From contig NADL03000158.1 in assembly GCA_002205965.3 (NCBI GenBank), positions 62,001-126,000 on the forward strand: a stretch of 64,000 bases of DNA. The letters are read 5' to 3'. The notes under the pieces are model-generated. The model did no database searches. It was not told where the DNA came from and was given only the letters and a program-made list of their open reading frames with translations. Of this stretch, positions 1 through 9,699 are shown piece by piece; the first letter of the stretch is position 1; each line of letters opens with the position of its first letter. Made by a program: the position numbers and the translations under genes. The DNA is from Kappaphycus alvarezii (lineage: Eukaryota; Rhodophyta; Florideophyceae; Gigartinales; Solieriaceae).

Positions 1-1000
1 TCGACGCTTTCCAGAACTCGATGATACGAAGCTTCGGGGAAGTGCTGAACTACGGCTAAGTGCTCGGTAGCAGCACTGAAATCCTTCGAAGCGGGAGCTT
101 CGGCAACACGGTGGCCGAAAGCAAAAGCGATTTCCGATTTGTTCCCGATGTTCCAGAGGACCTCGGCTTCCAAGCGTCACGTAGATCTGCCGACTTGATG
201 CGGCCGAATAGGGCTTCTGATTCGGGGATGAAGCACTTGGCAGGAAAAGGAGTGCTGGTCGAAGTGCGCTAGAACTTTTTAAGCTTCCTTTTTCAGAATA
301 AGCTTGACGGCTAGTGAAGGTGTCGCAAACTGCGTCAGGGGAGGGAGCCGGCAAGGTGACTCGGAGAAGTCCTCTGTAGAAAGTTCCAGCTGCGTTGGAT
401 TCGGCGGGAGGCTGCACCGTGTCCGAGGGTATCAGATCGGGCTGACTGATCGCGACAGGAGCTGCGGCAGGTATGGCAGTAGGTCCTTGCCAGGTCTCCA
501 GAAGAGCGAAGATATTGGAAAGCTTATCGTCGATGCATATAACCTTGTTTTCGAATGTGTTAAGGCAAAAGTTAGCTGACTGCAATGAATCAGAGAGAGA
601 AGCATTGAAAATGCTGAATGCGGTTGTGTGAGGGTCTACCTAGACGGGTGATTCGTCCGGAGCATGGTGATAATGAGAAAACAAGCGACGACTTGAGGAA
701 CGAGAAAAGCGATTACAAGTTGTCAGCTATATAGCCTTCTTCAACTGGCTTGGCTAGTACTGCAAGCCAGGATTGCGCAACATCCATTTCATCCGCGAGT
801 ATTCCGATGGAGCAGGGATTGGTTCTTGAGTTGGCGGGACGATCACATGACCCCTACATCCGTCGCAAGCCCCATAAGAGGCACAGAACGTCTTCCACAT
901 GCAAATGTGGAGACGTTGTGGTTTTAAAGTTGCCACTGAGGCAGTTTCGAACGAAATATAAAGTTTCCAAGAAATAATGAGCGATTTCGAGGAGTCAGCG
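1..1000. other. Unassigned left edge
   Basis: I recognise no gene here. Two short open frames on the plus strand, at about 60-272 and 304-579, do not start with ATG and show no family motif. Composition is near-balanced and not simple-sequence, so this could be the edge of a gene or element lying to the left. Confidence 0.3.
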
Positions 1001-1023
1001 ATTTATGCAAAATTTGCATAAAT
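1001..1023. repeat. 23-bp near-perfect palindrome
   Basis: The arm ATTTATGCAAA is followed by one central base and its exact reverse complement. Each arm contains a TATGCAAA octamer-like site. It could be a factor-binding site or part of a repeat; no gene start is evident next to it. Confidence 0.6.
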
Positions 1024-1564
1024 TTTGACGAGAGAAAATTGGTCCATAGTTCCCTAGGCTACATATTGCTTCCTGGAACCTCATTGGCTGATAGGTAAAA
1101 TGCTTTCATTCTATTGGCTGGTGGAATACACGTGTAATGACTGTAGCGGTAAAAATGTTGAATAAGAGCTATTTGAGAGGGCAAAATGATGTTTATGGGG
1201 TACTTTTACGTAGGGTAGTGTACTGTAAGTGGGTGAGGAATTAACTGTGTAAGAGCTGTGGAGAAGTATGGTATGTACACGTAGAAGTGGTGGCATTTGT
1301 GTATGAAATCTACATGTGGTCCAGCAAAGATTTGAAATCTTTAGTGCAGTGGTGTCCACATGGTGTACAGTCACCCACGATTTAGTGCCACCCTCGTACA
1401 TAGGCTAAAAGTGCGCACTATATTGGGGGTGCGCATTAAATCGACACCTGACCCTCCCCTCTAAATTTAACTAAAAAACAATAACGTGACCCATATGCTC
1501 CAATTTTGTGCCAAGCCCCTGAGGGTAGCACTATACCGAGTGTAGCACTATCAAATCGCGCACT

Positions 1565-1720
1565 AAATCGAGACCCCCCTGTACTATGTACGGGTGTAAC
1601 TGTACTTCATACTGTACTCCGTACTGTACTTTATACTCCACATACTGCATAATTGGCAGGTGTGGAACTGTACTTCATACTGTATTTCGTACTATACCTG
1701 GTACTGTAATCGATTTGTAC
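1565..1720. repeat. TACTGTAC-rich tandem tract
   Basis: The octamer TACTGTAC and close variants (cTGTACTTCATAC, CCGTACTGTAC) recur many times in about 150 bp. The same octamer appears in clusters elsewhere, for example near 5,300-5,400, 31,740, 37,450-37,520, 38,045 and 39,285. Just to the left, at about 1,420-1,575, a short unit with the core GCGCAyTAAATCGA occurs twice. No coding function is apparent. Confidence 0.6.
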
Positions 1721-1929
1721 AGTGAGAGTCGGTTATGAGAATCAATGTCGTGATTTACACCGCTCCGTTCTCTTTAGGTACAGAAGAAGGCCGCCTGCAT
1801 CCGTCGGCTAAATTCAACTACTCCATTCCATGGATGCATCAGTCCGTTCCATTCTCGGCTGCATCCGGAAAGAGATATTTGAATCTGTAATGTGTTATCG
1901 AGATTTTAGTCATTATTATGGTTTTGTTC

Positions 1930-2155
1930 AGCTGCATCCCGAAACAAGTATGTTATTCAATAATATGTATAAATGAAGGGACTAGCTTTGATTACTATTT
2001 GTTAAGCTGCATCGTGCTGGTGCAATACGGAAGCAAATCTTTATTCTATAATATGTATGAAGATTCTACTGACATCTTCAGGCCTAGCTTCATTCTTCGG
2101 CTTCATCCCAAAACCTTTATCATATTCTATATCTGGATGAAGGACTGCGTTTTTC
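1930..2155. repeat. Imperfect tandem repeat, three diverged units
   Basis: Units starting near 1930, 2005 and 2099 each open with a form of AGCTGCATCC or GGCTTCATCC and contain a TATTCtATAATATGTATgAA-like core. Spacing is about 75 and 95 bp and the units are well diverged. The open frame across them is a by-product of the repeat and has no recognisable domain. Confidence 0.5.
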
Positions 2156-2479
2156 TATTTTAGATTAAGAGAATTCGGTTCCGATGGGTTGGCAAAATGA
2201 GGTACTTTATTTATAAAAAGATTGGAAACACCTGTTTTACACGAATTTATTAACTTTAGAAGCGGTTCTAAAATGCACCTAATGAACGTTATAACCTGGC
2301 GAATATGTTTTAACCTGCCCAAATGATTTGATTTATGGTATTTCGTTAATGTACGAAGTGAGTTATTGAGTTGGTACAGATTTTACTTAAGATCAGAACT
2401 TGTCTACCCAGTGAATTCTGGGTAGCCAAGCCCGCAACTTAATCCGCCCAGCAAAGTTCCTCACTCGATTCATCTTCCA

Positions 2480-3005
2480 TTACTTTTGATGTTCACTCCT
2501 ACTGCGGAACAACGCTTGTTGATTTTGGAGAAGCTCAAGAAAATCTACGAACTTCTTGTTGACGATCGAGTGTCTTTACCCTGGCCTTGAGTTGACTCGG
2601 GTGGAAGTCTCGCATGATAAGCTTTTATCACTCAAGCTTGGCAGAAGTTGTACACAGATGGTATGCCGCGCCGATTTGGACTGCATAACTGCAAGCTTGC
2701 GGGTAGTCTAATGATTGAGTCATTCTTTCAGCACTTGCCGGGAGAATGAACAGTCTTCTTCAAGACGTGCAACTGTATCAGCAAATTATGGGGTCTCTGC
2801 TGTACTTGGCGTTACGCACAAGTATGGATATCCTGGCTCCGGTATCATCTTGGCACGATTTCATAAACACCCGACAGCTACTGTCACAGGGCTTTGAGAC
2901 GGGTGCTGCATTACTTGCGGGGACTCACAATCAAGGACTTACTATTCCAATCTGGGCCTGTGGATATGAATTGGTATGTGAACGGACTACAGAAAAGAGG
3001 TAATG
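2480..3005 (+). pseudogene. Ty1/copia pol relic: end of RT and start of RNase H
   Basis: Several frames together give the end of a copia reverse transcriptase. There is a stretch like LTRVEVSHDKLLSLKLGQ, then PRRFGLHNCKLAGSLM, then YQQIMGSLLYLALRT followed by DIL.PVS, then AGTHNQGLTIP. In intact copia elements these follow the YVDD motif and lead into RNase H (family knowledge). The order is correct but stops and frame changes separate the pieces, and no integrase or LTR lies alongside. This is a decayed fragment that codes for no working protein. The first 100 bp, before the RT end, also match copia only loosely. Confidence 0.65.
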
Positions 3006-3624
3006 TTCTATTAGAAGCCCAAGCCAGGGTCCGATAGTCCTTTGCAGTGGCAGTCCCACCTCTATAAGAACACAGCACACGAACTGTAGACAATGACAGA
3101 CCGAAGACGTCTACCTCAAATACGTATAGGATCAATTTTATTCTTCTTAGATAACTACTTTTCAAGTGCTCTTTCCCGTTCTCGTGTCGCTTAAGAATTC
3201 CGTGGGACTCGAGTACTCTATCACAGAAAATACACCTAGGGGTCCTGTTCCTGTTCTCTTTTCTAATGCTATGACCCTTGGAAAGAATGTGATCGTAGAG
3301 TGTATTCAAACCGTTGCAACTAATGTCGCAAATCTTGCAGAACCTCTTGTGCCTCGGCGGTACTTTTAACTTCGCCTTACGCTCTCTCTTTGCAACTCAA
3401 TCTGCAAGAGATTTTGCTTTTTTGACCGAGAGGAGTTGAAATTTCTTTATTGCCTTTGGCACATTTACTGCTCTACGAGGGATCCTATATATTTCCACAG
3501 CCGTAGGAAGGGCAGGAGACCATGGCGGCGGGCACAAAGGCTCCAAAATTTCAATCGATTCCACACTTGATTTCCTCCTGGACGGCTCAGTCCTCACCGA
3601 TGTTACCCTAAGCACACTCCGCAC
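2911..3624 (-). pseudogene. Zinc-finger protein ORF with one in-frame stop (retroelement-associated?)
   Basis: One reading frame runs from about 3624 to 2911 and is interrupted once, by TGA at 3397-3399. The first half is proline-rich (PPPWSPALPTAVEIY) and then basic and lysine-rich (VAKRERKAKLK). Two C2H2 fingers of the C-x2-C-x12-H-x5-H type follow: FCKICDISCNGLNTLYDH with ILSKGH, and CIFCDRVLESHGILKRH with ENGKEH. After the second finger the frame has no family signature. The same plan, a proline-rich part, a basic patch and a finger with RHxNGxxH, occurs in the ORF near the 5' end of the chromovirus at about 13.2-14.0 kb. I infer that both belong to retroelements and bind nucleic acid. 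A degraded host gene is the alternative. Confidence 0.55.
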
Positions 3625-3639
3625 CAGAGCTAATTCCTA

Positions 3640-4032
3640 GTCTAGCAGAACCCGGCAAGAAAAAACAAAAAGCCGGGAGAGAAAATGGAAGTTATCGTCA
3701 GTAACAGCTTTTGGAATTATAAGTCTTAGGACCAACCAAAAGGTGCAAAGAGAATCATTTCGATGTGCACAAAAATGCAATTACTCCAGTAGCTTACCAG
3801 AAACAAGAGACAAATCGAGATGATCGGAGGAAAGATTTAAGTGATTGACCCAAACATGATAGACAGAATGAGAGAGCGGGAGCGAGGGAGCCAGACAGGA
3901 GTGAGGGAGAGAGCGGGAGAGCAGGAGAGACAGAGAGAGAAGGGCAGTAATAAAGAGGGACCGAGATGGAGAGATGAGAGAGGAGAAGGTGGTGAGGAAC
4001 TTTACTCAGGTAGAAGATGGAGAGAGACCGGG
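3640..4032. other. Purine-rich segment upstream of repeat module
   Basis: The stretch 3860-4030 is made largely of GAGA/GGGA runs on the plus strand. Its open frame (3841-4104) is a composition effect: it is nearly all R, E and G, does not start with ATG, and has no motif. It lies directly upstream of the TATA-containing module at 4036 and may be part of the same promoter or LTR-like unit. Confidence 0.4.
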
Positions 4033-4250
4033 GCTTATATAGACTTCAAAGCGAGTCAACTGATGCTTTCTGTTGATCGAAGGAAATTTCCAGAAGACAT
4101 ATAGACGACGGTGAGTGTCTACCCTTAAACTTGCTTGAGCTGATGTTAAGTAGATCAGCTCAAGCTTACAGCACTGTACAGTGCAGAAACATAACGGTCA
4201 AGTTCTAGGTTGAACGGTAAAGTACAGTAATAACTGTAAGCCTCTTAGTG
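4033..4250 (+). repeat. Promoter-like repeat module, copy A
   Basis: Copy A has a TATA box (TATATAG, 4036-4042), a palindromic GGAAATTTCC at 4082-4091 and a stem-loop at 4134-4164 whose arms are CTTGAGCTGAT and ATCAGCTCAAG around a 9-nt loop. Near 4175 a GCACTGTACAGTGC palindrome follows. From about 4040 to 4250 it aligns with the reverse complement of 12,377-12,583. Copy C at 8478-8605 keeps the same three elements at nearly the same spacing. It could be an LTR fragment, a terminal inverted repeat or a non-coding promoter unit. Confidence 0.6.
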
Positions 4251-4916
4251 ATTTGTCCGCTGTCAGAAAAACGCAAAGAAGTGAAATTACACTAACAAAA
4301 AACAGTACCAAAAAAGCAGCAACAGCAGGAAAATGGATGATTCAATGTCAAAAAAGAGCGAAACAGTGGTCAAAATACGTAGACTGGGCCCATAACCTGA
4401 TGATAGTTTCTGAAAGGGGTCGTTTTGAGGGCAGGCTGCGTGGGCAAGTTAGAGGTCAGGTTGACTTGCAGGCTTTGCTACCCGGGTTTTATTTCGTTCC
4501 CTACAATTTTTGTCTTTAGATACACGCTACAACTACTTCATCTTTAGTAAACACGCTCACAAAACCCACCAAAATGATGTTTTTCGGCATTTTGAATTGT
4601 CTTGGCCCAGCAGAACTGCCCACTTATTCCATTTCCGAAAATGCTTCTAAATCTGCCAAGATTACATCAAACTACCCGGCCCGCCAAATACACCCATACA
4701 GTACCTTATTTCCTTCAAGAAGTATCATAGATGCAGCCGGGGATACAGTCAAAGTAAAAATAACATGAACCCTCATTCGTAATATGGACTTAGTGGTAAA
4801 TAAATGCACCCTCATACAAGACACAAATTCAGGAACCCAACAGCGAGACCTACATAAAAAACAGTAAATCCCCATCTCCAAATTCATGACAAAGGTAGAT
4901 ATTTATGGCACCTAAT
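4251..4916. other. Unassigned AT-leaning DNA
   Basis: I see no gene. The open frames at 4253-4519, 4574-4768 and 4672-4887 overlap one another, have no domain and are not followed by related sequence. Confidence 0.3.
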
Positions 4917-5058
4917 ACCAAATATATGTATGAAGCCACATAAAATATCTTGGCTACTTCATACCCAATATATGTATGAATCCCATCACAAATGAACTCA
5001 GAAGATTCATACAAAATATATATATGAAGTCACATAAAAATATCTCTTGTGCATCATA
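4917..5058. repeat. Tandem repeat, about 47-bp period, three units
   Basis: Units starting near 4917, 4963 and 5011 share AATATATGTATGAA followed by a CACATAAAATATCT-type or CATCACAAATG-type tail. The units are diverged and contiguous, with no unique spacers. Confidence 0.6.
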
Positions 5059-5141
5059 TTTGTGTGATAAATCTTCACACAATGATCTTCGATTGTCATA
5101 GGACAGTAACAAGTGTTGGTGCAGTCTCATGACTAAAATTT

Positions 5142-5230
5142 TCATACTTATTATAGATTCAAGTATTGCATGCCATATCATAACGCGTCATAACTGGAAT
5201 CCTCATACTTATTATGGATTCAAGTATTGC
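5142..5230. repeat. 61-bp period direct repeat
   Basis: The 28-bp block TCATACTTATTAT(A/G)GATTCAAGTATTGC occurs at 5142-5169 and again at 5203-5230 with one mismatch, separated by unrelated sequence containing an AACGCGTCATAACTGG stretch. Confidence 0.65.
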
Positions 5231-5299
5231 TCTGAACAGCCGGGCATGTCCCTGCATAAAAAATTTCAAACTCTCAAAAACTATGACGACACTTCATGC

Positions 5300-5410
5300 A
5301 ATATATTGTACTCCTACTGTACACGAGTATAACCAATGTGCACAACTCGTGCGGTATATGCTACAGTAAGAAGTACAGTATGAAGTACAGTACGGCGCAC
5401 AGTCCAACAT
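5300..5410. repeat. TACTGTAC / GTACAGTA cluster
   Basis: Several GTACAGTA or TACTGTAC octamers lie within about 100 bp (around 5303-5330 and 5363-5395). No gene is visible here; the open frames on both strands are short and mutually overlapping. Confidence 0.5.
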
Positions 5411-5582
5411 CTGACAACCGTGCAAGAGGTGCAATCCCTTACAGAATAGGTTTCTACGCCTCAAGGTACCATATGTGCCTTTCATACATGTGTATAACGT
5501 CATACACGTGTATTTTTGTGTTTTTTGGGAGGACTTTTTCTTACCCTACAGTATACTGTATGCACAAAGAACAGTCCATCCA

Positions 5583-6420
5583 CTATTTCAAAAGTCGTAA
5601 AGCATCATTATGATCTCTCGACCAGGCAACATCTATTGCTGCATTACTGTTGCCATATTTCTGATGGAATCTACTCTGGATGAGTTTGAATGATAGCTTT
5701 TCTTCATCAATATGGGCAGCGTCGAGTGCGGAGATGAGACTTTCGAGGCAGTCAGGAAGCCCATTAAGAAGATCTATGGCCATCTCGCAGTCCTCGATGT
5801 TGATATATATATATTTTTAGTCGGCTCAGTTGCACAGAAAAGCAAGCACATGTGGCTCAATAGTTAACGCTTTCAACAGGTTATGGGCCCAGTTGACGTT
5901 GCCGCTGTCGTCGTGGGTTCGAACTCCGCTGGGTGCTCTGAGTTGGATACATGTTCTGAGCGTTACTGTAATGCTCTATGTAAGCCCTATACCTATCTAC
6001 AAGCATCTTGTGGTAGTGTTCCTGAGCGAGGGGTGATTTTGAAATATATATGTTGTGTTCCACTTCGATGCACATGAGAGCCAGCTTATGTGGCTCAGTT
6101 TTTAACGCTTTCAACACTCTCCGATTGCGGACATTTGCTTCAAGGTGGCCGCAAGTGGCCGAATATGAGGGGCAAATGGGAGAAAAGTTTCGGAATACTT
6201 CATGTTTGCGGAAATATGGAATCGATGTCTGGCAGTAAACTTATTGAGAACTACGTGTTTCTCAAATATATTGCAGATAGAAGACCACATCATCTTCGCA
6301 GTACTGGCGTGTTGGACCTGCTTTAGGTGAGTGTCTGACAGAGTCAATCTAATCATGGCTCTTTTCCTACAATCGCCATTCTTTCAAGAGGAGTATGTCG
6401 CTGACGATAACTCTGGAGGT
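5583..6420 (-). pseudogene. Ty1/copia gag relic, split by a SINE
   Basis: On the minus strand, 6356-6111 reads as the first half of a copia-type gag (UBN2-like): HASTAKMMWSSICNIFE, VLNKFTARHRFH and LAATLKQMSAIG. The second half follows at about 5810-5583: CEMAIDLLNGLPD, CLESLISALDAAHIDEEKLS and KLIQSRFHQKYGN. The two halves belong next to each other in family members, but about 260 bp with tRNA-like boxes separate them here. A few more gag-like residues lie upstream to about 6420. No zinc knuckle or pol follows on the left, so the element is truncated. In an intact element this protein would form the cytoplasmic particle. Confidence 0.7.
5822..6090 (+). mobile_element. tRNA-derived SINE-like insert
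   Basis: The insert carries RNA polymerase III internal promoter elements in the right order. A box-A-like GTGGCTCAATAGTTAACGC starts at about 5852 and a box B GGGTTCGAACTCC is at 5915-5927, about 63 nt further on. The tRNA part does not fold as an intact tRNA, so I read it as a SINE head with an unrelated tail. About 235 bp downstream, at 6088-6116, the box A region is repeated as TGTGGCTCAGTTTTTAACGC; this may be a second truncated copy. The left side has a short TATATATATATTTTTAG run. The insert sits inside copia gag, so it is younger than that element. Exact ends and a target duplication could not be fixed. Confidence 0.6.
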
Positions 6421-6945
6421 TCTTCAGTGAAATGGTCATCGACCTGTTTCAACGACAACACGAGCTGCATCTTTGACTTCTACATGTGAAGGTTGTCATC
6501 ACGTAGATTTTCAAAAGTATCGATACGAAGACCGGAAGAGTCCATGACGAAAAGCGGGAAGCAAAGATCTGTGCTTACGAAGTATGGTGCACAGAGAGTC
6601 AAGAAAGAATTTGCTTATTCCTACGACTTATATTGCTGTTGCGATCGTTCCTTGCTTAGAATAGACGGTTGCAGCGAGCGCAATGAGTGATGGCTGAATT
6701 CCGTTCGGCTTGTTTGTGACATTTCTTTCCACCTCTGTGTTGCTCTAGTTGCTTTGGACCTGAGACTTTTAGCTAACATAGATCGCAAGTGAGTAGAGAC
6801 GATCTTAGTTTGATGACAGACAGAGCTGCTCTCTGAGCAAGTGAGGCCGGAGAAGGAGGCTCGGCAGAGAGTTGAATTAGAACCTTAGAGATGGAGGAGG
6901 ACTACATCTGGAAGGAGGAACAGGCGACATTGGAGAATAAGCAGT
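6421..6945. other. Unassigned spacer
   Basis: No gene is visible. The plus frame at 6493-6690 is short and featureless. It may contain the 5' leader of the minus-strand copia gag to its left, but I see no LTR boundary. Confidence 0.3.
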
Positions 6946-6949
6946 AACT

Positions 6950-7510
6950 TAGGTCGGCTCTTGTGCTGTTTTGGGCGCACAAGAGGTAATTGATGGTTGA
7001 GCTGATGGTTGAAGTAATGGCCGAAGCTTCCAGTGAGCAGACCAGGGTCTGTACATAGATGAATACAACGAGAGTGACAGTGAACGGTAAGTAAACAATA
7101 CCAAATTCAAAGGAATTCCAGAAGAAAGGCCTTGGGGGCGTAATACTACAAGGTTCTGAGAGCTCATCTAGCATATTACGGTGAGACTGAGAGCTCTTGC
7201 CTATCATGGAAAAGTTCCATTGATCCGCTTGGCGAGACAGCACAAGGCACTTGCTGATTGATCTCGCCTAGAAAGTATCTGGGAGTAGACCAAGTATCCA
7301 TAATGGCTTCGTCTAATTGGCTCGCTGCTCTTGACATGTTTCATCGGTCTCAGATTACAGTTCAACAGTTGGACTGGTGTCTCCTTACATTTCCATGTTG
7401 CACTGATGCTTTTCTACAGTGCTTATGCCGTGTTTGAGGGCTACTGGCGGGATATTATGTACAAGAAAATACTACTGGGCATATTCGTCACATACCTTGA
7501 GGCACTGGAG
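6950..7510 (+). pseudogene. Ty1/copia relic: RNase H end and probable LTR start
   Basis: At about 7200-7250 one frame reads YHGKVPLIRLARQHKALAD, which corresponds to the copia RNase H tail (pattern G-V-L-V-P-QLAD). Stops break it. About 540 bp here, including the GTTTTGGGCGCACAAGAGGT block at 6970 and the sequence through 7495, matches the reverse complement of about 21,368-21,930. Near 7431 a TGTTTGAGGGCTACTGGCGG block follows the pol end and is shared with the other copy; this may be where the 3' LTR begins (inference). After CGTCAC at about 7495 the two copies diverge. Confidence 0.6.
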
Positions 7511-8470
7511 ATGTCTCGTGACGCACTAGGGAAAAAGTTATCGGAGATATCACCTCGGCCGATGCAGCTGCTTTCTTTCCCTTTGGCTTTGCGATACGAC
7601 TAGAAAAAACAGGCAGGTTATTTAGGCGAGGATGGGGTTTGCAGGCGATGAGCTTTGATCGAAGACAAGATTTCTTCTTGACAGCCACCGTTTTCTTCTT
7701 GCCTAGAGCAAGAATATGTTGAATAAATGCTTTCTTCTTTAAAAGAGGAGACATATTTCGGTAACCTCGGGATTGGTTGCAGGGGAAGTTACGTCGTCAC
7801 ATTCACGGTCGGATTTGATCGCAGATTGGTGGTAATAAAGCGGTACTTGCGACTAGCATGTTCAACCTCTTGAGCGTTTCGATGTTCGGGAGGAGACGGC
7901 GACAGAAAAAGGATACACAGTACGACTGGATCAGTGCGAAAGGTTCCAGTTCCTCGTTTGGAGACAGACCAACAGGTAACCACTGAATATTTGGATTGTT
8001 AACTCAGGGTGGAGGATAGGTGTGGATGTCGGTGTAATTAAAGTGAGACAGGAGACAATTACAGTTGCAAATAGATGCCGGCCGTGAGGCAAACCTGGTA
8101 TGAAACATAGAGACAAAATCAGATGCAACAGGAGGCTGAAGCAACTAGACATACAGAGCAAGGAGCATTTAATAAAGAGATGGGAGGCGATGTCGGGCCG
8201 CAAAACCAACGGAAGATAGATAATGCAGAGAAGACAGTCGGTAATTAGAGCACGAGACAAACAACGACAGGTGCGAAAGTACGGTCCGGAAAGCTAACTA
8301 GAACAAGTCAAGACAGCGAAGTACCCCTTTTTTGGAGATGCACCCCCTCCAACAACTTCCACACGGCAACTTCCAAACGGGTTCTGACAGAGGGTGAGCG
8401 CCCAAGAGAAGGAGTTGAGAGGATAAAAGATGGTGATGATGCACTACTGAGACTGGAGACGAAGTGAAGG
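7511..8470. other. Unassigned, partly purine-rich
   Basis: The long minus-strand frames (7931-8260, 8298-8543) are leucine- and serine-rich by composition and carry no motif. The plus strand is purine-rich at about 8,090-8,330, recalling the segment before copy A of the promoter-like module. I see no gene. Confidence 0.3.
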
Positions 8471-8606
8471 TCGGTCGTATATAGAATTTGAGCCTGGTTA
8501 TTCGAAGCTCTACAGCTGTGACTGGAAGTTTCCACAAGAACAAGAGACCACAGTGAAAGAATAATTCTAAACTATGTGAGCTGATCTAGTGCTGATCAGC
8601 TCACAG
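8471..8606 (+). repeat. Promoter-like repeat module, copy C
   Basis: This copy has TATATAG at 8478-8484, GGAAGTTTCC at 8524-8533 and a stem-loop at 8575-8605 (TGTGAGCTGATC and GATCAGCTCACA around 7 nt). TATA to GGAA is 46 bp, as in copy A, and GGAA to stem is 51 bp against 52 bp in copy A. The intervening sequence is strongly diverged, so the three elements and their spacing are what is kept. Confidence 0.6.
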
Positions 8607-8647
8607 ATCTGCAAGTGAACGTGCAGTAGTATGGTAATGGTTCACGT

Positions 8648-8790
8648 ATGAGGTTGTCAGTACACTGTACAGTACAATACTTTCACTGCCCTGGAAGGCA
8701 TACGGAAAATTATCCGTTTCCTCTCGTGAAGATTACAGTAGTTACGGCGGGAAAGTTTTTGGTGGCGGTTATCAATTGTTTGCACAGTCG
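8648..8790. repeat. Dispersed repeat, first copy (second at 39.3 kb)
   Basis: It starts with ATGAGGTTGTCAGTACAC, contains an ACTGTACAGTAC palindrome and ends with CCTCTCGTGA, then GTTACGGCGGGAAAGT and TTGGTGGCGGTT. The same blocks in the same order lie at 39,269-39,410. It follows directly after module copy C and may belong to the same element. Confidence 0.6.
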
Positions 8791-9690
8791 TAAGACTGTA
8801 ATAATAAGTTACGGAAGTCAACAAGAGAATTTAGAGATATAATATGTTACTTACCCTGCCAGAGAACTACAGTGAGAGCGGGAATTGATGTTATTGGTTG
8901 AATTTTACCATGAAATATTTTATGCTATGTTTTGATGTGTATGTACAGTTGTATGTACGAATTGCTCGCGCGGGTTAAGTTATGATTAGATGCGATCCCG
9001 CTATTTTTTATGTTAGTCTAAGTTTCCTGATTGGTATATTTGTAATTTGATGATATTGAGCGAGGCGGTGTTTAATCTCAGAGCTTGGATGAACGTTCAT
9101 ATTGGGAGGAGCATACAGCATAAGCCTTGCCTCCGAGCAATTCAAAGTAAATCAGCTAGACACATCACCACTTTCAGGCCCTTTATCAATGTTTTCACTT
9201 CTCCAAATCTATTAGTTTCAACAGCTTATGGGCCCAGAATTTTAATTGCTGCATTTTGTTTTGGATTTTTTTTCTCCAGCTCATTGTTCTTTTTGATTTT
9301 ATTTTGTGCTTCGGGTGCTGTGATCTGTTTGATCTTGATGCCTTTTGGGCCTTTTGTTTAATGTCTTGGTGTGTATCTGCCTGTGAAATCAAGTCAGTGA
9401 CTTAATATTCACGAGTGGACTGGAGTGGCAGGTGGTAGATCAGTTGGTGCAACCTTTTAGTGGTGTTTTCAATCAGTGAATCGCTGCACTACAGCTTAAT
9501 TCTCTTGGGAAAAGTTGCTTGAGTAACTGTTGAAGAGTGCCATCGTAACATAGAGTTCCACTAGATGTAAAATGTGCGAACAGCTGTTGAAACAGAGAAC
9601 TGCTTGTACGTGAGCTCGACGACTTGAACTAAAGGTGGACTTGTTGACGTGCTGCTCCTACCGGTTCTTTTCGTTAGATAACGGTGATGG
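8791..9690. other. Unassigned AT-rich DNA
   Basis: The plus frame 9047-9361 ends in a hydrophobic phenylalanine/leucine-rich stretch, but it lies in a T-rich tract and shows no family motif, so I do not call it a gene. The leader or LTR of the copia relic starting at about 9.7 kb could lie here; I cannot identify its boundaries. Confidence 0.3.
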
Positions 9691-9699
9691 TTGTGAAAT

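Noticed and set aside
3841..4104. Arg/Glu/Gly-rich protein
   Set aside because: It is produced by a GAGA-type purine run directly upstream of a TATA box, with no ATG start in a coding context.
4917..5230. CRISPR-like array
   Set aside because: Units are contiguous and diverged, without conserved repeats separated by unique spacers of constant length; the setting is a eukaryotic genome.
7931..8543. Hydrophobic minus-strand proteins
   Set aside because: Leucine/serine bias follows from the purine-rich opposite strand; there are no transmembrane topology, family or conservation cues.
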